This document shows, piece after piece, positions 41,927 through 49,934 of a stretch of 64,000 nucleotides of DNA. Positions within the stretch are counted from its first letter, which is position 1, and the number at the start of each line of letters is the position of its first letter. The DNA lies in NCBI RefSeq assembly GCF_020229735.1, contig NZ_CP083460.1:1-64000 (forward strand). Direction: 5' to 3'. The DNA is from Deinococcus taeanensis (GTDB lineage: Bacteria; Deinococcota; Deinococci; Deinococcales; Deinococcaceae). Both the position numbers and the translations under genes were made by a program. The notes beneath the pieces are model-generated. The model was not told the origin of the DNA. It made no database searches and was given only the letters and a program-made list of their open reading frames with translations.

Positions 41927-42216
41927 AGCTCCAGCTCCCCGTCCGGGCTGCCGGCATTGAGGTCGCTCAACTCCGCCTGGGCGTGCTGGGTGCGCCGCCG
42001 CGTTTCAGCCCGGTCGATGCGGACGTGCCGGTGCCCGTTCTCCATCCGGACGTCCAGGATGTCGCCTTCCTGGACGTCCCGGGGCAGGTCACTGAGCCGC
42101 CAGATCTCGACGGTCCCATCGACGAGTTCAACGCGGGCGTGCTCGCCTTCGAGACCGTCCACGGTCACGCTCGTGGACGTGTGGGGCGACGTAGACGGTG
42201 GGGAGTCGTCGGTCAT
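41923..42216 (-). CDS. DUF3006 protein
   Basis: The 97-aa protein contains TVDGLEGEHARVELVDGTVE and LPRDVQEGDILDVRMENG, the DUF3006 pattern (a small beta-rich domain). DUF3006 genes commonly sit directly upstream of ComEC-like MBL genes, as here (ATGA overlap). Function is unknown. Confidence 0.75.
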   Translation of the reverse strand: MTDDSPPSTSPHTSTSVTVDGLEGEHARVELVDGTVEIWRLSDLPRDVQEGDILDVRMENGHRHVRIDRAETRRRTQHAQAELSDLNAGSPDGELEL

Positions 42217-42364
42217 GCGTCACCGTAGCACCTGCTTGGTGAGTTAAAAGGGGGGAACAGTCAGGCGTTCACAGTCTCCAACTGGAACTGGCAAGCGTAC
42301 GGTGCCACTCCGGACTTGCACCTGCGGCCCAGCTCCACGACATCCCCGTCAGGCGCACCTCTCG

Positions 42365-42769
42365 TCACGCCCCAGCCGCTTCCTGCGACCCCTCAGCGTG
42401 GCCGCGCCAGGGGGGCGTCGCCGCGCCGGGCGCGATGAGCCACGCGTTGCCGCTCCGCCAAACGGGCAGCCGCCCCTGCGCGGCCCACGCGGCCACGCGC
42501 TGTTTCGGATGCCCGTGCAGGTCCGCCCATTCCGGGAGGGACACCGCGGGCAGCGTCAGGCGTTCCGCTCGGCTCAGGCGCTTCACCAGAACCACTGGAA
42601 AGGCGGTGCCGTCCGGTTCAGGTTCATCCGGCCGGATCAACCACCCGACGCTCGACCGCCACACGCGCACGTCACCCCGTTGCGCCCAGGTGAGCGCACG
42701 CCCACTTCCCAGTTGACGTGCTGCCGACCATTCCGAGAGGAGCACGGCCGGGCAAGCAGGGTCGGGCAT
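42365..42769 (-). CDS. Hypothetical protein, paralogue of the gene at 15151-15642
   Basis: From ATG 42769 the protein reads MPDPACPAVLLSEWSAARQL, then LTWAQRGDVRVWRSSVGWLI, VSLPEWADLHGHPKQRVAAW and AAQGRLPVWRSGNAWLIAPG. These blocks are nearly the same as those at 15151-15642. The duplicated unit WRS...WLI occurs twice within the protein. A longer ORF upstream is in the shadow of the lipase gene. A two-copy family within one replicon suggests plasmid-linked DNA-binding proteins. Confidence 0.6.
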   Translation of the reverse strand: MPDPACPAVLLSEWSAARQLGSGRALTWAQRGDVRVWRSSVGWLIRPDEPEPDGTAFPVVLVKRLSRAERLTLPAVSLPEWADLHGHPKQRVAAWAAQGRLPVWRSGNAWLIAPGAATPPWRGHAEGSQEAAGA

Positions 42770-42875
42770 GCGTGCAGTGTGCCATGACCTGACCGCCTCT
42801 TCACGTGCTGTTCCGCTGGTCACTTTCGTCCCCGCCTGGGCCCGCGGGCCTGTACCGTACCGGGAAGGAGACGTC

Positions 42876-44906
42876 ATGCCCGAAGCCCTCAGGTCACGCC
42901 CACCCTCCGCGGCCACCCCCACCAAAGCGTCCGCCGCGCCCGCCACGCCTGTCAAAGCGCCGGCGTCCACCTGGCCGCCCGTCGTGCTGGCCGAACTGCA
43001 ACGCAACGCCCTCCAGATCCGCAACCGGTACGGGAAACCCGACCAGATCGCCGCGTACCTCCACGACTGGATCCGCCGGCACACCCAGGAACAGCTGATG
43101 GAAAAAACCGTCAAGGCGAACCTGGGTCCATTGGGGGACGTCATCCCCGACTGGGCAGAGGGCGTCAGCACCAGTGCCGCCAACGGCGTCCTCGGGGCGT
43201 CCGCCGCGCAGGACCTCACGACGGGCAGCACCCGGCATCTCACCCAGACCCGCCACGACGCCGACCGGGCCGGCCTGACGAACATCACTGGCGCGTACCA
43301 GGCGAGGAACGTCCTGAACGGCAGCGCGAACATGGCGCTCCTGAGAGGGCTCCTCTCGGCGATCACGCCGGGGGACCGACCTGGCGTCGCCGCGGCGTAC
43401 GCCCGCCTGAACGGCGGGAAAACGCTCAGCGCGGCCCTCGGGGAACTCATCCGCGACCCGAACGCCCGCGCGCCCCTCATGGCCCTCCTCGCCCCCCCCA
43501 TCAGCGAGGCGGTCCTCGCGCACGACGCTTTCCTCGAACAACTCGCCGTCGGGCTGGTGTACAGCAACCAGCCGGCCCGGGACATGAACGCCGACACGCT
43601 GGACGAGCGCCGGCACAGCAACCCGGCCGCGCTGCTCGCGCACTACGGCTTCAAGGCGGGCCCGCTCGTGTCCGGCCGCTGGGGCTTCCAGATGCGGGTC
43701 TTCACGCCCATTCCCGGGAAAGCGAAGTGGCCGCAGCCGATCGTGGCGTTCCGCGGGACTGAAGGCGTGCAGTTCGACGTCAAAGGCGACGCCGCCGCCA
43801 AGAAAGCCCAGGCCGCTGGCAAGACAGGGCCGGAGGTCGCCGCGGCGCGCCAGCTGGGCCGGGAGGGCACCGTGGACTCGGTCATCGGGGACGCCAGCCC
43901 CACGCAGATCGGGTGGCTGCAGGTGCAACCCAACCTGCAACTCATCGAGGCGAACCTCGCCCGCCTCAAGGGGAAAGCCGTGTCCACCGGGCACAGCCTC
44001 GGGGGCGGCATCGCCCAGCTGGTCACTGCGCTGAAGCCCCAGTTTTTTGCCTCAGTCGTGACGTTCCAGGCACCTGGCATCGACGCGAACGAAGTGAAGA
44101 GGCTCCGCCGGTACAACGCGGGCGCCGGGAAGAGCGCGCCCGTCACGGCCCGGCACTACCGGGTGGACGGGGACATCGTCCCCACCGCCGGGCAGCAGAT
44201 GCTGGACGGGGACATCGCGTACTTCGACCGCACCAGCCGCCCAGCCGGCACCACCACGCCGTTCAGCACGAATGTCGCCGAGAACGTGACCGCCGGGCAC
44301 GTCACGCCGATGCTCAGCACGTACATCCGTGGACTGAAACCCGTCCATCCGGACCTGCAGGTGATCGTCAACCAGGGGCTCCGGGACGAGGCCACGCTGC
44401 AGAGCGGAAAAGACAAACGGGACGTGCAGATGACGTTCTCCGGGGCGTACGCCACCGCGCAGGACCCCAGGATCAACACGGAAGCCAGCCGGAAAAAGTT
44501 GACCGGGAACGTCGATCTGATCCCCGGTCAGGACCCGTTCGAGGCGGTCGTGTACGCGAACATCGCGTACAACACGCTGCTGTCCCATGTGGAGAACGTC
44601 GCGGCCGACCAGCGCGTTAAGACCCTGGCGGAGTTCAGACAGCGGTGTGACGCGATCTTCCAGAGTGGACGCCCGCTTCCACTCGACCCGGACGACGTGA
44701 GTCTCGCGCGTATCCTGAACCTGGATCACTTTGAAAAGGATTACGACGCGCGGCCCATGGCGACGGGCGTCGGTCTGCCCGTCTACCCTATGAAGAGCAT
44801 GCCCATCGTCACCTTCCTCAAAGACGGCGTGAAAATCCCCCCGGAAGTCCTCACGCAGGTCCGCGCCCGGCTCCCGGAGATCTGGCTCGCGTGGAGGGGC
44901 CAGTGA
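42876..44906 (+). CDS. Class 3 lipase-like alpha/beta hydrolase
   Basis: ATG 42876 follows GGAAGGAG and gives 676 aa. The nucleophile elbow is STGHSLGGGIAQL (Ser374), with PIVAFRGTEG upstream and PGIDANEVKRL...YRVDGDIVPTAG downstream, where the catalytic Asp and the region before the His (AGHVTPML) are seen. The first 30 residues are Pro/Ala/Thr-rich and the next 280 are unrecognised helices. No classical signal peptide is visible. Together with the overlapping lipoprotein gene it resembles a phospholipase effector with an envelope-bound partner. This is inference. Confidence 0.7.
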   Translation: MPEALRSRPPSAATPTKASAAPATPVKAPASTWPPVVLAELQRNALQIRNRYGKPDQIAAYLHDWIRRHTQEQLMEKTVKANLGPLGDVIPDWAEGVSTSAANGVLGASAAQDLTTGSTRHLTQTRHDADRAGLTNITGAYQARNVLNGSANMALLRGLLSAITPGDRPGVAAAYARLNGGKTLSAALGELIRDPNARAPLMALLAPPISEAVLAHDAFLEQLAVGLVYSNQPARDMNADTLDERRHSNPAALLAHYGFKAGPLVSGRWGFQMRVFTPIPGKAKWPQPIVAFRGTEGVQFDVKGDAAAKKAQAAGKTGPEVAAARQLGREGTVDSVIGDASPTQIGWLQVQPNLQLIEANLARLKGKAVSTGHSLGGGIAQLVTALKPQFFASVVTFQAPGIDANEVKRLRRYNAGAGKSAPVTARHYRVDGDIVPTAGQQMLDGDIAYFDRTSRPAGTTTPFSTNVAENVTAGHVTPMLSTYIRGLKPVHPDLQVIVNQGLRDEATLQSGKDKRDVQMTFSGAYATAQDPRINTEASRKKLTGNVDLIPGQDPFEAVVYANIAYNTLLSHVENVAADQRVKTLAEFRQRCDAIFQSGRPLPLDPDDVSLARILNLDHFEKDYDARPMATGVGLPVYPMKSMPIVTFLKDGVKIPPEVLTQVRARLPEIWLAWRGQ

Positions 44907-45370
44907 AACCCGCGCTGCTGCTGTGCGTCCTCCTGGTCGCCTGCCGCCCCCCCGAAGCTCACGTGCAACACACCAAGGGAAACATGGAAGTGACAGAACG
45001 CGTAGACCAGGAACTCGTCGCTTATTTCTCCGGCCCTGAATTCAGGGCGTTCGACGCGCAGCAGGTGTATGGGCCTGACATTCAGGGCACCCACACGTTG
45101 GGCTTCGTGTCCAGCCTCAGTCGGGAACAGGTCCGTGAGCGGGTCGCCGCGATCATCGAGCCGTACGTCGAAGATCAAGTGTGGGGCGACGATTACGGGC
45201 AACTTCACGGGTCGTTCGTGTTCAAGGGCGCTCCGGACCTCCGGTTCGGGGTTGGCATCGGCATCCTGTCGAACGACGGGGAGACCTTCAAGAATCATCC
45301 GGAACTGCTTAAGGGGTATCAGACGGACATCGTCTATACGCAGCCGTTTCGTTGGGAACCACAGCAGTAG
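44903..45370 (+). CDS. Small lipoprotein, possible partner of the lipase
   Basis: GTG 44903 overlaps the lipase stop. The product starts MKPALLLCVLLVACRPPEAH, with a lipobox LVAC (Cys14), so it is lipid-anchored outside the membrane. The mature part (about 140 aa) is acidic and has FSGPEFRAFDAQQVYGPDIQ and LRFGVGIGILSNDG. I recognise no family. Gene overlap and location suggest an immunity or chaperone role for the lipase. Confidence 0.6.
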   Translation: MKPALLLCVLLVACRPPEAHVQHTKGNMEVTERVDQELVAYFSGPEFRAFDAQQVYGPDIQGTHTLGFVSSLSREQVRERVAAIIEPYVEDQVWGDDYGQLHGSFVFKGAPDLRFGVGIGILSNDGETFKNHPELLKGYQTDIVYTQPFRWEPQQ

Positions 45371-45440
45371 ATCAGAGCTGGTTCGACGTGCCGGGCTTGA
45401 CGTGCATGCAGCCGCCCACTCCAGCCACCAGGTCCGATTA

Positions 45441-46245
45441 GGGTTCTGGCAACTTAATCTCGGTAGTCTGGTAGGCCGTGACTGACCGGAAGCCCTACCG
45501 CCACCGTTTTCCCCTGAGCGTGATCGGTTACGCTCTGCGGCTGTACCATCGTTTCCCCCTCAGCCAGCGTGACGTTCAAGAACTGCTTCACGAGCGTGGC
45601 ATCGTGGTGAGTCACGAAACGCTGCAGCAATGGAACATCAAGTTCGCTCCCCTCCTGACTGAGGAGCTGCGCCACCGGGAACCCCGACGGGGTTCCCGGT
45701 GGTTTTTGGACGAGGTGTACGTCGAGGTCGGTGCACAGAAGCACTGGCTCTGGAGAGCCGTCGACGAGCATGGTGCCGTTCTCGACATCCTGCTTCAGCC
45801 CCACCGGGACACGGTGGCCGCCCGAACCTTCTTCACCCGACTGCTCGGTGAGTTTGAAGTCCCAGAGGCCATCCACACCGACAAGCTGTGGAGCTATGGT
45901 GCGGCCATGCGGGCACTTCCCGTGCTCCACGACGTGGAACACGTCCAGGTCGTGTCCACGGCCCGGTGCAACAATCTGGTCGAGCAATCGCATCGACCCA
46001 CACGGCAACAGCAGCGAAGTCAACTGGGGTTCAAACGACGACAGAGAACGCAAGAATTCCTTGCCCTGCATGCCCGAGTCTCGAACCTTCACCGACACAC
46101 CCGGACAACCGTTTCCGCCGATCTTCGACGACGAAATCAGACCGAGACACTCTGCCTCTGGCGAGAGGTGATGCAGCAGGTCGCTTGAGAATCAAGCGAC
46201 CTGCTGAGCTTATTCGGCTCCGCCGAGGTTAAGTTGCCAGAACCC
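45441..46245 (+). mobile_element. IS6-like insertion sequence, copy 2 (different from copy 1)
   Basis: The ends GGGTTCTGGCAACTTAATCT and the inverse ending CCAGAACCC at 46245 match at 22 of 23 positions. Length is 805 bp. No target duplication is visible. The terminal repeats differ from those of the element at 24567, so two IS6-like lineages coexist. Confidence 0.85.
45478..46188 (+). CDS. IS6-family transposase, copy 2
   Basis: GTG 45478 gives 236 aa with RYRRFPLSQRDVQELL-type HTH residues and the core WFLDEVYVEVGAQKHWLWRA, AIHTDKLWSYGAAMR and NNLVEQSHRPTRQQQ. Intact. Inside the gene, at 45672-45702, a 14-bp perfect hairpin followed by TTTTT forms what looks like an intrinsic terminator; its coding sequence is HREPRRGSRWF. 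Confidence 0.85.
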   Translation: MTDRKPYRHRFPLSVIGYALRLYHRFPLSQRDVQELLHERGIVVSHETLQQWNIKFAPLLTEELRHREPRRGSRWFLDEVYVEVGAQKHWLWRAVDEHGAVLDILLQPHRDTVAARTFFTRLLGEFEVPEAIHTDKLWSYGAAMRALPVLHDVEHVQVVSTARCNNLVEQSHRPTRQQQRSQLGFKRRQRTQEFLALHARVSNLHRHTRTTVSADLRRRNQTETLCLWREVMQQVA

Positions 46246-46246
46246 T

Positions 46247-46447
46247 CTAAGGTGTCTCGAGTTCCTGTTTGACCGACATGATGGCTTTAATCCAATCCTC
46301 CCAAGCAGCAGGGTCGAACGGCTTCCCCTCCCCATCGAATTGTAAGTCGCCCAGCAAGGCGCCCACATCGTCAGTATGGGTTCGCTCGTAGTACTTTTCG
46401 AGGTAGCGGAACATCGCCGCATACGCTTCTTCGACGGTGAGCATCAT
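46247..46447 (-). CDS. Small acidic hypothetical protein
   Basis: The 66-aa protein starts MMLTVEEAYAAMFRYLEKYY and reads DDVGALLGDLQFDGEGKPFD and AAWEDWIKAIMSVKQ. This small acidic helical type often accompanies effector genes in other bacteria; I cannot name the family. Its stop codon lies 2 bases from the end of the IS6-like element, so the insertion nearly clipped it. Confidence 0.6.
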   Translation of the reverse strand: MMLTVEEAYAAMFRYLEKYYERTHTDDVGALLGDLQFDGEGKPFDPAAWEDWIKAIMSVKQELETP

Positions 46448-46510
46448 TCACCCATGCTATCGATACATCCTGTGCACGTCCCTTCCCGTTTTTGGGATGG
46501 CTTCTAGAAC

Positions 46511-46532
46511 CCCAAGCAAGGAGCCGCTTGGG
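46511..46532 (-). terminator. Possible terminator of the long leftward operon
   Basis: A 7-bp stem CCCAAGC/GCTTGGG with an 8-base loop lies 12 bases after the last gene of the operon. The U-tract is weak (GTTCT). Confidence 0.4.
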
Positions 46533-46543
46533 CAACCTCGGTT

Positions 46544-47080
46544 TCAGCTGGTGGGCACCAGTAGGCGGCGTACCCGGTCAAGAGCCTGGATGAAGGGGTC
46601 CTGGTCGCCTCGGTGCCGCAGCCAGTTCCCTGTGGGTCCCTCAGCGTGCTTCAGGGCCCTCAGGCAGTGGCTGCCGAGGTAGTAGATCAGGACGTCCTCC
46701 AGGTCACCCTGCTGGGCCGTGCTGGGGGTGGATTCCAACGGAAGCGCAGGCGACTGACTGACCGGCATTGGGCCGGGGTCTTGGAGCAGCGGGGGACGAA
46801 GCGCAATGACGGGTGGGGGGGCAGAGGCCATCTGCGTCTCGTACAGTTCTCCGAGGCGTTTCAGGGCCGTTTTCAGGTCAACTGGGGTGGTGTTTGTGGT
46901 GATCACCTGCCAGTCCTCCGCGGAACTCTCAGTGACTCCTGGCGCGTCGTGAAAGCGCAGGGCGAGTTTGGCTTCCGGGTACGCGAGGGGCAAGGTACCG
47001 AGCGACGGGTGGGGATGTCGGTACTCGGCTTCCGGCAGGGACGCCATCTGGACGCGGCTGGCGAGTTCTGCGGTGTTCAT
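46544..47080 (-). CDS. Unknown protein, last gene of the defence-like operon
   Basis: The 178-aa protein starts MNTAELASRVQMASLPEAEY. It has a folded-looking N-terminal 90 residues (LALRFHDAPGVTESSAEDWQ and ITTNTTPVDLKTALKRLGEL), a Pro/Ser linker near 95-125, and a helical C-terminus (LEDVLIYYLGSHCLRALKHA). Its ATG overlaps the stop of the UvrD-like gene (ATGA), so it is part of the same translational chain. I recognise no family. Confidence 0.6.
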   Translation of the reverse strand: MNTAELASRVQMASLPEAEYRHPHPSLGTLPLAYPEAKLALRFHDAPGVTESSAEDWQVITTNTTPVDLKTALKRLGELYETQMASAPPPVIALRPPLLQDPGPMPVSQSPALPLESTPSTAQQGDLEDVLIYYLGSHCLRALKHAEGPTGNWLRHRGDQDPFIQALDRVRRLLVPTS

Positions 47081-49137
47081 GCCTCACCTCGGACTTCCAC
47101 GCCGCTCAGCTCCCGGATGAAAGGTGAGGCGTTCTGGCGTTCAACAAGCAGGTACAGTAGGTCGCCGCTGCGCGTCATGCCGACGTAAAACCGCATGCGT
47201 TCCCGTTCCATGAGGATGTCCTGTTCGTCTTTTTCCACGGTGCCGGGTGTGCCGAGTTCAGCGGCGCTGAGCCCGACCATGAACACCACCGGGAACTCCA
47301 GGCCCTTGGCCGTCTGGATGGTGAGGACTTTGACGCTTTCTTGCAGGACGTCGACGTCTTCCCGCTGGGGATGCCAATGATCGGCGGGGATGCCGCGCTG
47401 CCCGAGGGCGTGAGCGTACTCCTGCGCGAGGGCGTCAGAGGTTGTCACGATGGCGATGTCACGCAGCCGGAGTAGGTTCTCCTCGCGGAAGCGGGTGATC
47501 TCCTCGATCACGAACGCCCGGGTTTCGTGACTGGCGTCGAAGTGAGCCAGGACCGGCTTCGGCCCGGAACGCTGCACTGAGCTCATGTCGATCAGTTCGC
47601 CGTGATGCTTGAGGTGGGTGTTCCGCTCGGCGAGGGCGGCGGCAGTGGAGGCCACTTCCCGGGTGTTGCGGTAGTTCACTTTGAGAGTGAATGACCGTCC
47701 CCGCACGTCCAGGCCCACCTGACTCCAGGAAAACCCCCGGGAGTACAGACTCTGCGCGGCGTCACCGAGGACGAGCAGGGACTTCTGCGCGGCGTTCACG
47801 CCGCGCACGAGACGCTGCAACACACGCAGATCGAGGGGGGTGAGGTCCTGCGCCTCATCCACGATGAGGTCGTCCACCTGCTCGAGGTCCGGGTGTTCCA
47901 GCAGCAAGTGGTAGACCCTCGCGACGAGGTCCCCGCGGTCCATCTGCTGGGTGTCTTTGAGCCGGCGGTTGTACGCGGTAAAGACGTCCCAGACCACGGC
48001 GCGTGACAGGGGATTCAGGGCCTGCTTGCGGCCGTACCTAGGGGCCTGGCGGTAGGCGTCCATGTCCGTCAGGCCGAATCCTTTGATCACCCGCTCGAAC
48101 TCGTCGTAAAAGAAAACAGGCGGGCGGGCGAGCACGGCCGAGGACCTGGAACGCTGGACTTCTTCGACGGCCTGGCGGATCAAGTCCAGACCCCCTTCAC
48201 GGGTGATGAGGTTCACGGGCTGCCCCTGGCGGGTCATCAAGTCCACGAGCCAGTCGTGGTAGTTCTCCACCCGAACCGTCTCGGGGGCGTCTTTGGCCAC
48301 GGCGTGAATCAGGGTTTCGGTGACGCGCTGCAGCACGGGGTTATACGTGATGAACAGCACGCCCCGTCCCGCCTCGGCGAGCTTCACGGCGCGGTGGATA
48401 CCGACCGTGGTTTTTCCGCTGCCGGCCACCCCTTTCAGGAGGGTCGCGCCGCTCTGAATGCGGTCGACGAACACCTGTTGATCGGGGGCGAGTTGCAGCA
48501 GCAGGTCTTGCAACTGGCCCCGGCTGTAGGCCTCGAGTTGTTCGAGGGTGGCTTCCTTGAAGACGCCGAACGGGTCCTTGAGGGGCTCCCCGGGGTCCGT
48601 GGCCAGGGCGAGCAGCCAGTCGAGGGTCCGGCCGGGCAGGCCGGGCAGGGCGAGTGCGTCGTCCAGGGTGGGAGCCTCGCGGACGGTCCGCCCGAGGTGC
48701 TTCGGGACGCCCAGCAGGCGAAGTTGGTGCACGGTGAAGGACTGGAAGGGGTACGTGGCGTTGTCGGGTGGGTGACTCCACCGCTCTGGGGTCGTAAAGA
48801 CGTCGCCTGGAGCGTCGTGTTCCTCGGCGGCGAAGGCGTCCCAGTCGAGCAGGTCGATTTCACCGAGGTCACGGGCGGTCATGCGGTCAAACGTGCGGTG
48901 CTGAACGGCGCGGTACAGGATCGGGAGGTGACCAGCGCCCCAGTCGAAGATCAGGCGCCAGTTGTTGGTGATGCGGCAGTACCACGCGTCCGTGAAGTGA
49001 AGTTTGCGCACCTGCAACCCGGGGGTGTCAGGATTGCTGAGCAGTTGCCGGACGGTGGTGAGGATTGCGTCGTGCATCGGCTGGGCGGAGGCGTGGCGAA
49101 GGTCGTCCAGGAAGCGTTGGGTGACATGCAGGGTCAT
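47077..49137 (-). CDS. UvrD-type helicase with RelE-like N-terminal domain
   Basis: ATG 49137, overlapping the PLD gene stop (TGATG), gives 686 aa. Residues 1-90 (RFLDDLRHASAQPMHDAILT, GLQVRKLHFTDAWYCRITNN, RLIFDWGAGHLPILYRAVQH) follow the RelE/HigB toxin fold. The rest is a superfamily 1A helicase: LLKGVAGSGKTTVGIHR (Walker A), LIVDEAQDLTPLD (motif II), LGDAAQSLYSRGFSWSQ, TIQTAKGLEFPVVFMVG and MRFYVGMTRSGDLL. RelE-helicase fusions occur in several bacteria. Its place in the operon suggests processing of DNA cut by the system. Confidence 0.8.
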   Translation of the reverse strand: MTLHVTQRFLDDLRHASAQPMHDAILTTVRQLLSNPDTPGLQVRKLHFTDAWYCRITNNWRLIFDWGAGHLPILYRAVQHRTFDRMTARDLGEIDLLDWDAFAAEEHDAPGDVFTTPERWSHPPDNATYPFQSFTVHQLRLLGVPKHLGRTVREAPTLDDALALPGLPGRTLDWLLALATDPGEPLKDPFGVFKEATLEQLEAYSRGQLQDLLLQLAPDQQVFVDRIQSGATLLKGVAGSGKTTVGIHRAVKLAEAGRGVLFITYNPVLQRVTETLIHAVAKDAPETVRVENYHDWLVDLMTRQGQPVNLITREGGLDLIRQAVEEVQRSRSSAVLARPPVFFYDEFERVIKGFGLTDMDAYRQAPRYGRKQALNPLSRAVVWDVFTAYNRRLKDTQQMDRGDLVARVYHLLLEHPDLEQVDDLIVDEAQDLTPLDLRVLQRLVRGVNAAQKSLLVLGDAAQSLYSRGFSWSQVGLDVRGRSFTLKVNYRNTREVASTAAALAERNTHLKHHGELIDMSSVQRSGPKPVLAHFDASHETRAFVIEEITRFREENLLRLRDIAIVTTSDALAQEYAHALGQRGIPADHWHPQREDVDVLQESVKVLTIQTAKGLEFPVVFMVGLSAAELGTPGTVEKDEQDILMERERMRFYVGMTRSGDLLYLLVERQNASPFIRELSGVEVRGEA

Positions 49138-49934
49138 CAGCGGTAGAGCCCCCCGAGGTACTCGAGCAAAGGACGGAAGGACGGGTCGTTGGCGACGTGC
49201 GGGTCGTTCGCGCAGGCGAAGAAGGTTTCGCTGTTCAAGGTGTGCCGGGCTTTGACCTGGGCGCGGTTCGCCAGGTCGTAGGCGTCCCGGGACCAGCTCT
49301 CCTCGCGGATGCGTTCGCATGCACCGAGCAGGGCGTCCATGCCGGCGTCGTCGAGCACCTCAGCGATCACCTCGGCATTGTAGGAAAGCCCGCCGTTGGT
49401 GAAGTTGGCGCTGCCGAACAGGGCGCCGCTGGGCAGCCACAGCACTTTCGCGTGCAGGGCGTCCCGGAACGCCACCTGTGCGCCGCGCTGCGCGAGTTGC
49501 TCAGCCATCATCAGGGTGTCGGCGTGGTTGATGAAGCTCCGGCGCGCCTCGCTCAGGTTCTCGTCGATGACGTTCAGCAGGGTTCGCTCCACGTCGAAAT
49601 CAAGCTCCTGGGCGAGCAGCGCCGCCCGCTCCGTGTGGAGGGTCACGATGCGTTCGAGGAGCGGAATGGGCACGAGTTCATGCGGCGGCTTCACGACGAC
49701 CTGCAGCAGGTGTTTCGAGCTGAGCAGACCCAGGATGTCCAGCAGGGTCACGGAGTGCCGGTGGGCACCAAACAGGCTGTGGTACGGGCCCAGGTCCGTG
49801 GCGTCGAATGCCACGTTCTTCAGCCAGGGGGTCACCAGCCAGATCGTCGACGGTTGATGATCGGCGGCCTCGAGCAGCATCCGGGCGATGAGCTGTTTGG
49901 TGCGGTTGGTGCGGTCCGTCACGTGGATCTTCAT
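49137..49934 (-). CDS. dpdK: Phospholipase-D-family nuclease (DpdK / DrmC-like)
   Basis: The 265-aa protein has one HKD motif in LHAKVLWLPSGALFGSANFT (His, Lys and Asn of the PLD signature), with an N-terminal TIWLVTPWLKN strand typical of the family. Such proteins cut DNA, often as dimers. It follows the helicase and DUF1998-like genes, the position of dpdK in 7-deazaguanine islands and of drmC in DISARM. It overlaps the upstream gene by 4 bases. Confidence 0.7.
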   Translation of the reverse strand: MKIHVTDRTNRTKQLIARMLLEAADHQPSTIWLVTPWLKNVAFDATDLGPYHSLFGAHRHSVTLLDILGLLSSKHLLQVVVKPPHELVPIPLLERIVTLHTERAALLAQELDFDVERTLLNVIDENLSEARRSFINHADTLMMAEQLAQRGAQVAFRDALHAKVLWLPSGALFGSANFTNGGLSYNAEVIAEVLDDAGMDALLGACERIREESWSRDAYDLANRAQVKARHTLNSETFFACANDPHVANDPSFRPLLEYLGGLYR

